Assembly: GCA_913044145.1 (NCBI GenBank)
Contig: CAJWOD010000021.1
Span: 1-13,229 of the forward strand
Direction: 5' to 3'
Source of the DNA: an uncultured Nitrospina sp.
GTDB lineage: Bacteria > Nitrospinota > Nitrospinia > Nitrospinales > VA-1
Length of the DNA stretch: 13,229 nt
The position numbers and the translations under genes are program-made. Of the stretch, positions 5,949-13,229 are shown one piece after another (within the stretch, counting starts at the first letter, position 1; every line of letters begins with the position of its first letter). The notes under the pieces are model-generated. The model searched no databases and was not told where the DNA came from. It saw only the letters and a list, made by a program, of their open reading frames with translations.

Positions 5949-7238
5949 TTAGCGACTAGCTACTTTCAATGCCTTTAAGTTTGCATCAATAGTTTGATCG
6001 ATTTCTTTATCCGAATGAATTGCGGACATGAAACCTGCCTCAAACTGCGATGGAGCGATATAAATACCTTCTTCTAATAATGCATTAAAATAGCTTTTAA
6101 AAAAATTTGTATCACAGGTTTTCACGGACTCAAAATTTGTAATTTGCTGATCGGTAAAAAACATGGAAAACATGGAACCCACTCGAGTGAACTGAGCGGA
6201 TACTCCTAATTCTTGAGTATTTTTTTCAAAGCCATCACAAAGTTTTTTAGACTTTTCTTCAAGCAATTCATAAACCTGTGGTTCCGATAACAAGTCTAAG
6301 ATTACATTTCCTGCCGCCATTGCAAGAGGATTTCCTGATAACGTACCAGCCTGATAAATTGAGCCTACAGGAGAAATATGACCCATCACCTCTTTACTAC
6401 CACCATAAGCCCCAACCGGAAGCCCGCCTCCAATAATTTTACCCATGCAAGTAATATCAGGTGTAATACCAAAAAGCTTTTGCGCTCCACCCAAGGAAAC
6501 CCTTAATCCGGAAATTACTTCGTCGAAGATTAAAAGAGCTCCCGCTTTTTTAGTTTCATCGCGAAGAGCTTGCAAGAAACCAGGGCTAGGAGGGATAACT
6601 CCCATATTGCCAGCAATTGGTTCAACAATCAAAGCAGCAATATCTTTTCCTTCCCTTTGAAACAAGTCACGCACGCCCTCCACATCATTATAAGATAGAT
6701 TCAAAGTTTTCTCGGCAAGGCTGGAAACGATTCCAGGACATTCTGGAATGCCTAATGAAGCCAAACCCGATCCCGCTTTCACCAATAGGCTATCCCCATG
6801 TCCATGATAACATCCTTCAAACTTTACAATCTTATCGCGACCTGTAATGCCGCGTGCCAATCTTAAAGCACTCATTACAGCTTCGGTTCCAGAATTAACC
6901 ATGCGCACTATTTCAACTGAGGGAAAAGCACTAACTACTTTTTCTGCAAGCTCAATTTCCAATTCCGTTGATGCGCCATAACTAGTACCCAATTCCGCCT
7001 GCCGAATAATCGCCTCAACAACTCTAGGGTGAGCGTGCCCAAAAATTAAAGGACCCCAAGAAGCAACATAGTCAATGAATTTATTGCCATCGACATCTAT
7101 TATTTGTGAACCCTTACCACTTTTAATAAATAATGGCTCTCCACCTACCGCATTAAAAGCGCGAACAGGACTATTTACACCGCCAGGCATCACTTTTTTT
7201 GCACTAGAATACAATGTGCTTGAATTTTCTTTATTCAT
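5949..7238 (-). CDS. hemL: Glutamate-1-semialdehyde 2,1-aminomutase
   Basis: HemL is a pyridoxal-phosphate enzyme that converts glutamate-1-semialdehyde to 5-aminolevulinate in the C5 route to haem. The 429 residues match the family. Visible features are the N-terminal PGGVNSPVRAF (18-28), the cofactor phosphate loop NSGTEA (115-120), EGCYHGHGD (141-149), FDEVISGLR (238-246) with Asp239 facing the pyridine nitrogen, and the Schiff-base lysine Lys267 in MGKIIGGGLPVGAYGG (265-280). PVRAF and the HGHGD segment favour HemL over other class III aminotransferases. The ATG at 7238 lies 4 bases after the mtnP stop with no Shine-Dalgarno, so translation is probably coupled to mtnP. A haem-precursor gene fits an organism making multihaem cytochromes, but no regulatory link is visible. 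Confidence 0.97.
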   Translation of the reverse strand: MNKENSSTLYSSAKKVMPGGVNSPVRAFNAVGGEPLFIKSGKGSQIIDVDGNKFIDYVASWGPLIFGHAHPRVVEAIIRQAELGTSYGASTELEIELAEKVVSAFPSVEIVRMVNSGTEAVMSALRLARGITGRDKIVKFEGCYHGHGDSLLVKAGSGLASLGIPECPGIVSSLAEKTLNLSYNDVEGVRDLFQREGKDIAALIVEPIAGNMGVIPPSPGFLQALRDETKKAGALLIFDEVISGLRVSLGGAQKLFGITPDITCMGKIIGGGLPVGAYGGSKEVMGHISPVGSIYQAGTLSGNPLAMAAGNVILDLLSEPQVYELLEEKSKKLCDGFEKNTQELGVSAQFTRVGSMFSMFFTDQQITNFESVKTCDTNFFKSYFNALLEEGIYIAPSQFEAGFMSAIHSDKEIDQTIDANLKALKVASR

Positions 7239-7242
7239 TTAG

Positions 7243-8094
7243 TTAGTTAAATAGTATTGAAAGATCTTTTTTAATTTTTTCTGAGACCTTGCCCGGTTCA
7301 GTAACCACCGCTTGTTTTGCGGCATCGGAACAACAACAAGTTTCCACGTTATCCATTAAAGGGACCAATTCATTGATAACCTGTTTTGCTTTTTCCACAT
7401 TCTGATGCATTATCTTAAGAACAGCTTCTAAAGTTACCGGTTCTTCTTCTATGTGCCAGCAGTCGTAGTCCGTAACTAATGCCAAAGTGGCGTAACATAT
7501 GCCTGCCTCTCGGGCGAGTTTAGCTTCTGTGACGTTTGTCATCCCTATTACATCAGCCCCCCACTGCCGATAGATATTCGATTCTGCACGTGTTGAGAAC
7601 TGAGGCCCTTCAATGCAAATATAAGTTCCGCCTTTGTGAACGGTAGCACCCGCCTTTTTCCCAGCCTCATAAAGGACTGCACAGGTTGCCCTACAAATTG
7701 GATCAGCTAAACTCACATGACCCACCAAACCAGTCGTAAAAAAGGTGCTTATGCGTCTATTCGTTCGATCGACGAATTGGTCAGGCACAACAAAATGACC
7801 GGGAGGATACTCCTCCTTCATGCTACCAACTGCACTGACTGAAATAATTTTCTCTACACCGATTTTCTTCATTGCAAAAATATTGGCCCGAAAATTGATC
7901 TCTGAAGGCGGAATAAAGTGGCCCACCCCATGACGAGGTAAAAATGCCATTTTTTTTCCCTGCAAATTTCCAAGAATAATTTGATCAGAGGGATGGCCAA
8001 AAGGAGTCTCGATAGAAACCTTATCATTAACCTCAAGACCATCCATTTGATATAGGCCGCTACCTCCGATCACGCCTAGAATTTTTTCTGCCAT
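7243..8094 (-). CDS. mtnP: S-methyl-5'-thioadenosine phosphorylase
   Basis: MtnP splits methylthioadenosine with phosphate into adenine and methylthioribose-1-phosphate, recycling the by-product of polyamine synthesis and related reactions. The 283 residues match the family. Motifs are GGSGLY (10-15), PRHG (53-56, phosphate site), SAVGSM (87-92), IEGPQFSTRAE (161-171), GMTNVTEAKLAREA (184-197) and TDYDCW (208-213). The Asp pair Asp209 and Asp211 reads the 6-amino group of adenine and favours MTA phosphorylase over guanine/hypoxanthine-type purine nucleoside phosphorylase. Three cysteines (253-255) match the place of a CXC motif described in archaeal members. The ATG at 8094 has AAGGA (8102-8106) 7 bases upstream. 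It is first in the mtnP-hemL-eno-ftsB run, with a strong promoter candidate about 210 bases upstream. No other methionine-salvage gene is in view. Confidence 0.95.
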   Translation of the reverse strand: MAEKILGVIGGSGLYQMDGLEVNDKVSIETPFGHPSDQIILGNLQGKKMAFLPRHGVGHFIPPSEINFRANIFAMKKIGVEKIISVSAVGSMKEEYPPGHFVVPDQFVDRTNRRISTFFTTGLVGHVSLADPICRATCAVLYEAGKKAGATVHKGGTYICIEGPQFSTRAESNIYRQWGADVIGMTNVTEAKLAREAGICYATLALVTDYDCWHIEEEPVTLEAVLKIMHQNVEKAKQVINELVPLMDNVETCCCSDAAKQAVVTEPGKVSEKIKKDLSILFN

Positions 8095-8305
8095 TAATCC
8101 TTCCTTTTCCGCAAAAATGAGAAATCAACTGAATTTGTTAATCTTGAAATTGTAAAAGCAGGACGGCACACCCTAGATGAATAAATATGGGATTAAGGAG
8201 AGAAAGACCTAACTATCTCCCCACCAAAAAACTTTCTCTAAATTAGTTGAAATTGCTACTTTTCTTTTCTTATTAACTTAACAAATACTCAATAAGCTAC
8301 TATTT
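8095..8305 (-). other. Long 5' leader of mtnP with inverted repeats
   Basis: If transcription starts about 7 bases past the -10 at 8306-8311, the mtnP messenger has a leader of roughly 205 bases. It contains AGAGAAAG (8199-8206) inverted as CTTTCTCT (8232-8239), able to form an 8-bp stem with a 25-base loop. The adjoining minus-strand TTAATCC (8190-8196) is exactly complementary to GGATTAA (8094-8100), which includes the A of the mtnP ATG. I do not recognise a known riboswitch class. No ORF in the leader is convincing. Confidence 0.4.
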
Positions 8306-8334
8306 TTTATATACTTATGGCGATTCAAAGTCAA
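8306..8334 (-). promoter_or_regulatory. Near-consensus sigma70 promoter for mtnP-hemL-eno-ftsB
   Basis: The minus strand reads TTGACT (complement of 8329-8334, 5 of 6 to -35), exactly 17 bp, then TATAAA (complement of 8306-8311, 5 of 6 to -10). It lies in the spacer between the asd stop (8369) and mtnP. It is the best promoter match I found in the window. An imperfect hairpin pairing GATTCA (8322-8327) with TGAATC (8345-8350) flanks the -35. Confidence 0.65.
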
Positions 8335-8368
8335 GCTAGGAAGCTGAATCAGGCTAAATATAGGAAGG

Positions 8369-9388
8369 TTATTCGCCATCAATGAGTAACTCTGCAATTT
8401 GAACAGCATTAAGAGCGGCACCTTTTCTTAAATTATCAGATACCACCCAAAAATTAACGGCTCTATCACGAGAGATATCATCTCTAATCCGACCTACAAA
8501 TACATCGTTTTTATCTTCTCCATTGATAGCCAATGGATAAATATTGTTCTCAGGGTCATCAACAACACAAACTCCTGCTTGCTCAGCTAATAGTTCCCTT
8601 AGTGCCATAGCTGTAATCGGACCTTCTGTTTCCACATTTATAGCTTCAGAATGAGAATAAAAAACAGGCACCCTTACCGTTGTCGGGGATATTTGAATAG
8701 AATCGTCATCCAAAATTTTACGAGTCTCATTGACCATTTTCATCTCTTCTTTTGTGTAACCATTATTTAAGAATTTATCTATATGTGGAAGACAGTTAAA
8801 TGCAATTTTATGAGGATATACATTAGGTAGTGAGCTTTTACCTTTTAGCTGTTCTTGCGATTGAACTTTTAGCTCATTGATAGCTTTTTGCCCGGATCCA
8901 GAAACTGATTGGTATGTAGAGACAACAACACGTTTGATCTTAAATTTGTCATGGATGGGTTTTAAAGCCACAACCATTTGAATGGTGGAACAATTGGGAT
9001 TTGCAATAATTCCTGGGTTTCCTTTTAGCGCATTCGGATTCACCTCAGGGACTACTAATGGAACATTAGCATTCATTCGATAGGCACTACTATTATCAAT
9101 AACTATGCAATTTGATTTAACCGCTACAGGCGCAAATTTCTGACTAATTTCGCCTCCAGCCGAAAACAGAGCTATATCCACATCTATAAAGGAATCTTGA
9201 AGTAATTCTTGAACGATGACATTCTTCCCCTGGAATAATAAATCTTTGCCAGCAGAATGGGCTGAAGCTAAAGGCTTGAGATTTCCCACAGGGAAGCTCC
9301 TCTCTTCTAAAATCTGCAGCATTTTTCTACCAACCGCTCCTGTTGCTCCAACCACTGCAACACTATATTTATCTTTTTTCTTGATCAA
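8369..9388 (-). CDS. asd: Aspartate-semialdehyde dehydrogenase
   Basis: Asd makes aspartate-semialdehyde from aspartyl phosphate with NADPH, the branch point to lysine/diaminopimelate, threonine and methionine. The 339 residues match the Gram-positive/archaeal-length class (about 330-350), shorter than E. coli Asd. Motifs are the nucleotide loop GATGAVG (14-20), SAGG (76-79), NPNCST (130-135) with catalytic Cys133, YQSVSGSGQKA (159-169), and VRVPVFYSHSE (238-248) with Arg239 and His246. The start is TTG at 9386-9388, with GGAG (9397-9400) 8 bases upstream. It overlaps the leuB stop by four bases (TTGA), so its translation is probably coupled to leuB. Function and completeness are clear. No classic terminator follows it before the mtnP promoter. 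Confidence 0.97.
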   Translation of the reverse strand: MIKKKDKYSVAVVGATGAVGRKMLQILEERSFPVGNLKPLASAHSAGKDLLFQGKNVIVQELLQDSFIDVDIALFSAGGEISQKFAPVAVKSNCIVIDNSSAYRMNANVPLVVPEVNPNALKGNPGIIANPNCSTIQMVVALKPIHDKFKIKRVVVSTYQSVSGSGQKAINELKVQSQEQLKGKSSLPNVYPHKIAFNCLPHIDKFLNNGYTKEEMKMVNETRKILDDDSIQISPTTVRVPVFYSHSEAINVETEGPITAMALRELLAEQAGVCVVDDPENNIYPLAINGEDKNDVFVGRIRDDISRDRAVNFWVVSDNLRKGAALNAVQIAELLIDGE

Positions 9389-10473
9389 TTAATTTTCTCC
9401 AATTCAGCAACAACCAGGTCTCCCATCTCCTGGGTTCCAACTTGCATCATACCTTCTGACATAATATCAGCAGTTCTCTTTCCCTGCCCCAATACTGATT
9501 CCACCGCTTCTTCAATCCATCTATTTGGCTCTTCTCTATCAAACGAATATTTAAACAACATGCCAACACTTAATATTGTAGCCAGTGGATTTGCTAATTC
9601 CTTACCAGCGATATCTGGAGCACTACCATGAATTGGTTCATACATCGCATATTTTTCACCCAAACTTGCTGAAGGCAACATTCCAATAGACCCTGTCAAC
9701 ATAGAAGCTTCATCACTCAATATATCTCCGAACATATTGGTGGTAAGAATCACATCAAATTGCTTGGGATTGCGAACCAACTGCATTGCACAGTTATCGA
9801 CATACATATGCGAAAGCTCAATATCGGAATATTGAGAATGCATATTGATTACTACTTCACGCCAAAATCCAGTTGCCTCCAGAACATTGGCCTTGTCAAC
9901 CGAGCAAACCTTGCTATTTCTTTTGCGTGCAACATCGAAAGCAATTTTTGAAATCCTTTCAATTTCTGGTTCCGAATAAATTAACGTATTAAACCCTTGT
10001 CTTTCTCCTTTTTCATTGGTATCAATTCCCCTGGGTTCACCAAAATAAATACCGCCAGTCAATTCGCGGACCACCAGAAGATCGAGTCCTTCAACCACTT
10101 CTCGTTTAAGAGTCGATGCATCCACCAATGCTGGAAAAATTCGTGCCGGACGCAAATTCGCATATAACCCCAAACTCGAACGCAATCCAAGTAAAGCTCT
10201 TTCCGGGCGCAAAGAAAAATCTATAGTTTCCCATTTTGGCCCACCAACAGCTCCTAACAATATTGCATCAGCTTTTTTGGCTGTATCAAGTGAGGCATCG
10301 GGTAACGGTTGACCAGTAGCTTCATAACCAGCACCTCCAACAGGAGCCTCATTTATAGTTATTTTTAAATTGAGCTTAGACTCGATAGTTTTTAAAACTT
10401 TTATGGCTTCAGCAACTACTTCGGGCCCAATCCCATCTCCAGGAAAAACAGCAATTTCAAATTCACTTTTCAT
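9385..10473 (-). CDS. leuB: 3-isopropylmalate dehydrogenase
   Basis: LeuB oxidises and decarboxylates 3-isopropylmalate with NAD+ in leucine biosynthesis. From the ATG at 10473 the protein has 362 residues, the normal length. It shows PGDGIGPEV (11-19), the substrate arginines in RPERALLGLR (89-98) and LRPAR (107-111), RELTGGIYFG (136-145), Lys194 and Asp226, the signature NMFGDILSDEASMLTGSIGM (246-265) with metal ligands Asp250 and Asp254, and HGSAPDIAGK (282-291), typical of the NAD-specific enzyme. An in-frame TTG at 10497 would add eight non-conserved residues. A GGAG at 10487-10490 lies rather far from the ATG (13 bases) but too close to the other upstream TTG at 10485. It is followed by asd with a four-base overlap. 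Other leu genes are not in the window. Confidence 0.96.
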   Translation of the reverse strand: MKSEFEIAVFPGDGIGPEVVAEAIKVLKTIESKLNLKITINEAPVGGAGYEATGQPLPDASLDTAKKADAILLGAVGGPKWETIDFSLRPERALLGLRSSLGLYANLRPARIFPALVDASTLKREVVEGLDLLVVRELTGGIYFGEPRGIDTNEKGERQGFNTLIYSEPEIERISKIAFDVARKRNSKVCSVDKANVLEATGFWREVVINMHSQYSDIELSHMYVDNCAMQLVRNPKQFDVILTTNMFGDILSDEASMLTGSIGMLPSASLGEKYAMYEPIHGSAPDIAGKELANPLATILSVGMLFKYSFDREEPNRWIEEAVESVLGQGKRTADIMSEGMMQVGTQEMGDLVVAELEKIN

Positions 10474-10539
10474 ATTAAAATTCAAACTCCACTTCAATCA
10501 ATTTATTTTTAAGTATCGCAAACAATATATAATATTACT

Positions 10540-10569
10540 ACTTGCAAAGATTAGAACGCTAAAGCAAGT
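10540..10569. repeat. Inverted repeat in the truA-leuB spacer
   Basis: ACTTGC (10540-10545) and GCAAGT (10564-10569) form a 6-bp inverted repeat with an 18-base spacer in the 133-base gap between truA and leuB. There is no T run after it on either strand, so it is not a standard terminator. It could sit in a leuB control region, but I found no convincing promoter match there. Confidence 0.25.
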
Positions 10570-10606
10570 TATAAAAAACTCCTAATAATAAACTTTAAAA
10601 TATTGA

Positions 10607-11344
10607 TCAATAACTAACTTTAACCAAGCAAAGACCTTGTGCGGGAGCAGTTGGACCAGCAATTTTCCGGTTACGGGCTTCCAGAATAGTTTTTACTTGT
10701 CGTGCAGAAATTTTTTTCCGTCCTACATGCACTAGGGTTCCTACCAAATTACGGACCATATGCTTAAGAAACCCCTTCCCTTCAAATTCAAATTGCAGAA
10801 AACTACCCTGCTTAAGAATTTCAACCCTGTTTAATATCCGAATTGGAGTCTTAGCGTTGCAATTCCCAGCGCGAAAAGACGTGAAGTCATGCTTACCTAT
10901 AAAATATTTGGTGGCCCTTCGCATTGCGGCTATATCCAATGCATGAGGAATAAACCAAGAACGCCGATAATTTAGAGCCGAAGGATGGTCACGATTTAAA
11001 ACAGAGTATCGGTAAAGTTTCCGTTTAGCAGAGCCTCTCGCATTGAAAGACATGGGAACTTTTCTTACCTCCCTAACAGTAATATCTAAGGGAAGTTGGC
11101 TATTGAGAGCAAAAAGAAATTCAAACGGTTTCATTTTAGATTCCGTAACAAAATGGGCCGGCATTCCTTCAGCATGAACACCTGCATCGGTACGACCAGA
11201 ACTTAGAACGCTTGTTTTAGCTTTAGTAATTTTGGTCAGAGCCGTTTCTATGACCTCTTGAATAGAAATTCCATTTTTCTGGAATTGCCAGCCATGGTAA
11301 GCAGTACCCTCATATTCAATTATTAAAAGGTATTTCTTTTTCAT
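10607..11344 (-). CDS. truA: tRNA pseudouridine(38-40) synthase TruA
   Basis: TruA isomerises uridines 38-40 in the anticodon stem-loop of many tRNAs. From the ATG at 11344 the protein has 245 residues. It shows the N-terminal EYEGTAYHGWQ (10-20), the catalytic motif SGRTDAGVHA (49-58) with nucleophile Asp53, KLYRY (109-113) with the conserved active-site tyrosine, HDFTSFRA (142-149), GKGFLKHMVRNLVGTLVHVG (189-208) and the C-terminal GPTAPAQGLCLVKV (230-243). A TTG at 11353 would add only three residues; neither start has a good Shine-Dalgarno. It lies 38 bases after the helicase stop, so the two may be co-transcribed, and 133 bases before leuB. A truA gene near leuB and asd recurs in several proteobacteria, from memory. 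Confidence 0.96.
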   Translation of the reverse strand: MKKKYLLIIEYEGTAYHGWQFQKNGISIQEVIETALTKITKAKTSVLSSGRTDAGVHAEGMPAHFVTESKMKPFEFLFALNSQLPLDITVREVRKVPMSFNARGSAKRKLYRYSVLNRDHPSALNYRRSWFIPHALDIAAMRRATKYFIGKHDFTSFRAGNCNAKTPIRILNRVEILKQGSFLQFEFEGKGFLKHMVRNLVGTLVHVGRKKISARQVKTILEARNRKIAGPTAPAQGLCLVKVSY

Positions 11345-11382
11345 CTGGTTCAATTGAATAAAATAAAAATTTTTGTTTTATT

Positions 11383-13229
11383 CTAATTATCGATTAAAAC
11401 CGATGAGAAAGGTCTAATTGTTGCGAGAAGCAAATCTTCCTGTGTTCGAGTGATGCCAACGTAAATCATATTACGACTTTCCTCTCTTTTTGCCGGGTAA
11501 TTTTCTTCGTCTGGTTCTACCAGTGCAACCGAATCAAACTCCAATCCTTTTACTTGATGGATATTGGTTACTAGAATACCCGGCTCAAAAGAGAACTGAT
11601 CTCTGTGGCCGAGTCGGACTTCACCTGGCAAATACACCTCAATTTCCTCTTTTAGTTCCATTGCCTGCTTGGGGTACCGGCATATCAATGCAATAAGTTT
11701 AGATGGGTCTTCCTTTAATAATCCCCGTGACCAATCCACAAGAGTCTCTATTAGGTCAATATAGTTTTCTGTCTGCTGCCAAATGGGTGCTGAACCATCC
11801 CTGCCCTCAACCTTTTTGGGCTCACCGGCTACTTTATGAGCCAGTGTCATGATGGGAACCGTACAACGGAATGAAACTTCTAAGCGGATAATGGCATCAT
11901 CATCCAAACCTAGATTTTCGACTACCTTGTTCCAACCTATAAATTTTCTTGCAATAAGTATTTTTTGAGCAACATCTCCAACAATTGTCACTTGCCGTCT
12001 GTCAGTTACAGCATCCATCATAATAGCAAATTCTACGGGTCCAAAATCCTGCGCTTCGTCGATGACTATGTGATCCAAAGAAATGGTCCCTCCTTTTCCG
12101 TCCGGAAGGCCTCCATTTTTAAGTTGGATCAATCTAAGAATCAGGGACATATCAAAGTAGTCCAAATTCTTCCTAAGCCTATTCTTTTCTGTTAAACGCC
12201 TCAAATAATCGAGATTAAAAGTTAGCTTAGCATTGGGTGGAAGATATTTTTTCAGATGGTCCGTATCAGAAAGCAGGTTGTATAAATCATCCAGATAATC
12301 TTCTAGATTGGATAATTGTTTCTTAATAAAACCTAGTTTTTGTTGTTTTTCAGCTTCTGGCAGGTTTGATAGTTTCACCTCGTGATTGAAATCCCTTAAT
12401 CTAGGTAATAGAGGTTTATCTTTACTTTTCAACCAGGCCTCTTGGTGAGCAGTTCGACTTGAAAACTGTTTTTTAATCTCCTCATCAAGAACCAAACTTT
12501 GTTTTTTTACCCAACCGGAAAGAGCGTTCAAAATCTCTTCAGAAAATTTTATTTCTTCAACAAATGTGGGAATATTTAGAAATTTAAAAAATGGTTTGCC
12601 ACGAACGGATTTCCGAATAATAGATAGTGCCCAACTATTAAATGTGCTTGTTTGCACATCATCAATACCCATAGATGGCAGGGTAGAACTTACATAGATT
12701 GCCAAAGACCTGTTCATCACAATAACTCTTGTTTTTTCGGCCTTAATTTGCGAATTATTTTCATGAAGCAACCACGCCAAGCGATGGAGAGCAACTGTTG
12801 TTTTACCAGATCCCGCGGAACCTTGAATTATAACAGGCCGTTCAGGGTCTGTTGTTATCATTTCAAATTGATCTTTAGTTATTAAAGATAAAATATTAGG
12901 CAAACTTTTTTCTTTAGAATTCAATCCGCGTGAACGATAAGCGGCAATTTCTAAATCAATATCTAGCTTTTCCCAGCCTTCTTTGTTTCGACGAAATATC
13001 CCTTCTGGAGCCTCTATTTGCATCAGCTGTCCATTTTCTATTTTATATGAGCGCCTGAATTTTATTTTTCCACTCCGCTCCCTTTCATTGATCGTCTCAA
13101 AAAATTCTTCACCCTGCTTATAATTGAAATACAACGAAGCTATCGGTCCATTACGCCAGTCTACAATCCCAGCATCAATATTACTTTTTTTTCCAATTAA
13201 AAAAGATACTTCACTACCATCATCTTCTA
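11383..13229 (-). CDS. HelD-like UvrD-family helicase/ATPase (N-terminus beyond window)
   Basis: This is a superfamily 1 ATPase. HelD proteins bind RNA polymerase and help release stalled complexes; that role is inferred from similarity only. Although a TTG occurs at 13134, the frame runs on without a stop to the right edge, giving 614 visible residues. The added part contains IVDWRNGPIASLYF (about 13138-13179), resembling the DWR-P-x-x-x-x-F segment of HelD, so the real start lies outside. Counting from the TTG, the motifs are Walker A GSAGSGKTT (105-113), motif II IDEAQDF (358-364), motif III GDVAQ (386-390), motif IV SFR (421-423), motif V HQVKGLEFD (526-534) and motif VI YVGITRT (558-564). 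About 245 residues, charged and partly coiled-coil-like, separate Walker A from motif II, as expected for HelD's inserted arm. A divergent UvrD/PcrA-like helicase is the alternative. Confidence 0.87.
   Translation of the reverse strand, partial: EDDGSEVSFLIGKKSNIDAGIVDWRNGPIASLYFNYKQGEEFFETINERERSGKIKFRRSYKIENGQLMQIEAPEGIFRRNKEGWEKLDIDLEIAAYRSRGLNSKEKSLPNILSLITKDQFEMITTDPERPVIIQGSAGSGKTTVALHRLAWLLHENNSQIKAEKTRVIVMNRSLAIYVSSTLPSMGIDDVQTSTFNSWALSIIRKSVRGKPFFKFLNIPTFVEEIKFSEEILNALSGWVKKQSLVLDEEIKKQFSSRTAHQEAWLKSKDKPLLPRLRDFNHEVKLSNLPEAEKQQKLGFIKKQLSNLEDYLDDLYNLLSDTDHLKKYLPPNAKLTFNLDYLRRLTEKNRLRKNLDYFDMSLILRLIQLKNGGLPDGKGGTISLDHIVIDEAQDFGPVEFAIMMDAVTDRRQVTIVGDVAQKILIARKFIGWNKVVENLGLDDDAIIRLEVSFRCTVPIMTLAHKVAGEPKKVEGRDGSAPIWQQTENYIDLIETLVDWSRGLLKEDPSKLIALICRYPKQAMELKEEIEVYLPGEVRLGHRDQFSFEPGILVTNIHQVKGLEFDSVALVEPDEENYPAKREESRNMIYVGITRTQEDLLLATIRPFSSVLIDN

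Noticed and set aside
8317..8379. ATGGCGA/TCGCCAT repeat around the asd stop as a terminator
   Set aside because: The loop is about 49 bases and no T run follows on the minus strand; the region is better explained by the mtnP promoter.
10474..10497. Longer leuB start at TTG 10497
   Set aside because: The eight added residues are not conserved, and the ATG at 10473 gives the normal N-terminus.
1..13229. Mobile elements, CRISPR array, prophage or defence cluster
   Set aside because: I found no transposase, integrase, long direct or terminal repeats, regularly spaced repeats, or defence-type genes; the HelD-like helicase stands among housekeeping genes.

Overview
The window is an AT-rich (roughly mid-to-high 30s % GC by eye) stretch of chromosomal core genome from a Gram-negative-type bacterium. 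It carries eleven protein genes, nine complete and two cut by the window edges, and nearly all are on the minus strand. I see no mobile element, CRISPR array, tRNA, rRNA or phage gene. The exported multihaem cytochrome c, the FtsB-type divisome protein and the eukaryotic-type UDP-glucose dehydrogenase suggest a respiring environmental bacterium, perhaps of the Nitrospinota or former Deltaproteobacteria. This is an inference from gene content and not a placement.

Layout, left to right. 1-1353 (-): UDP-glucose 6-dehydrogenase, missing only its last few residues at the left edge. 1393-1425: intrinsic terminator closing the next gene. 1447-2382 (-): exported c554-like cytochrome with three CXXCH motifs and one odd CX3CH motif. 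2383-2543: divergent spacer with a promoter candidate for the cytochrome. 2544-3590 (+): queA, the only plus-strand gene. 3616-3906 (-): HU/IHF-type DNA-binding protein, whose start is set by a strong Shine-Dalgarno. 3907-4291: AT-rich 385-base spacer with a promoter candidate and ATTGATAT repeats. 4292-8094 (-): ftsB, eno, hemL and mtnP, closely packed and read in the order mtnP-hemL-eno-ftsB. 8095-8368: spacer with a near-consensus promoter and an implied leader of about 205 bases. 8369-10473 (-): asd and leuB, overlapping by four bases. 10607-11344 (-): truA. 11383-13229 (-): a HelD-like UvrD-family helicase whose reading frame is still open at the right edge.

How the genes work together. 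LeuB (leucine) and Asd (lysine, threonine, methionine, diaminopimelate) are co-translated amino-acid genes next to truA, a linkage I recall from several proteobacteria. MtnP (methylthioadenosine salvage), HemL (tetrapyrrole synthesis), Eno (glycolysis) and FtsB (division) probably share a transcript from the promoter at 8306-8334. HemL feeds haem synthesis, which the cytochrome needs, but nothing in the sequence links their regulation. QueA and TruA both modify tRNA.

I did not find a clear new defence or mobile system. The points most worth a second look are the CX3CH motif in the cytochrome, the long mtnP leader with possible start-site sequestration, and the repeat-bearing region upstream of the HU/IHF gene.
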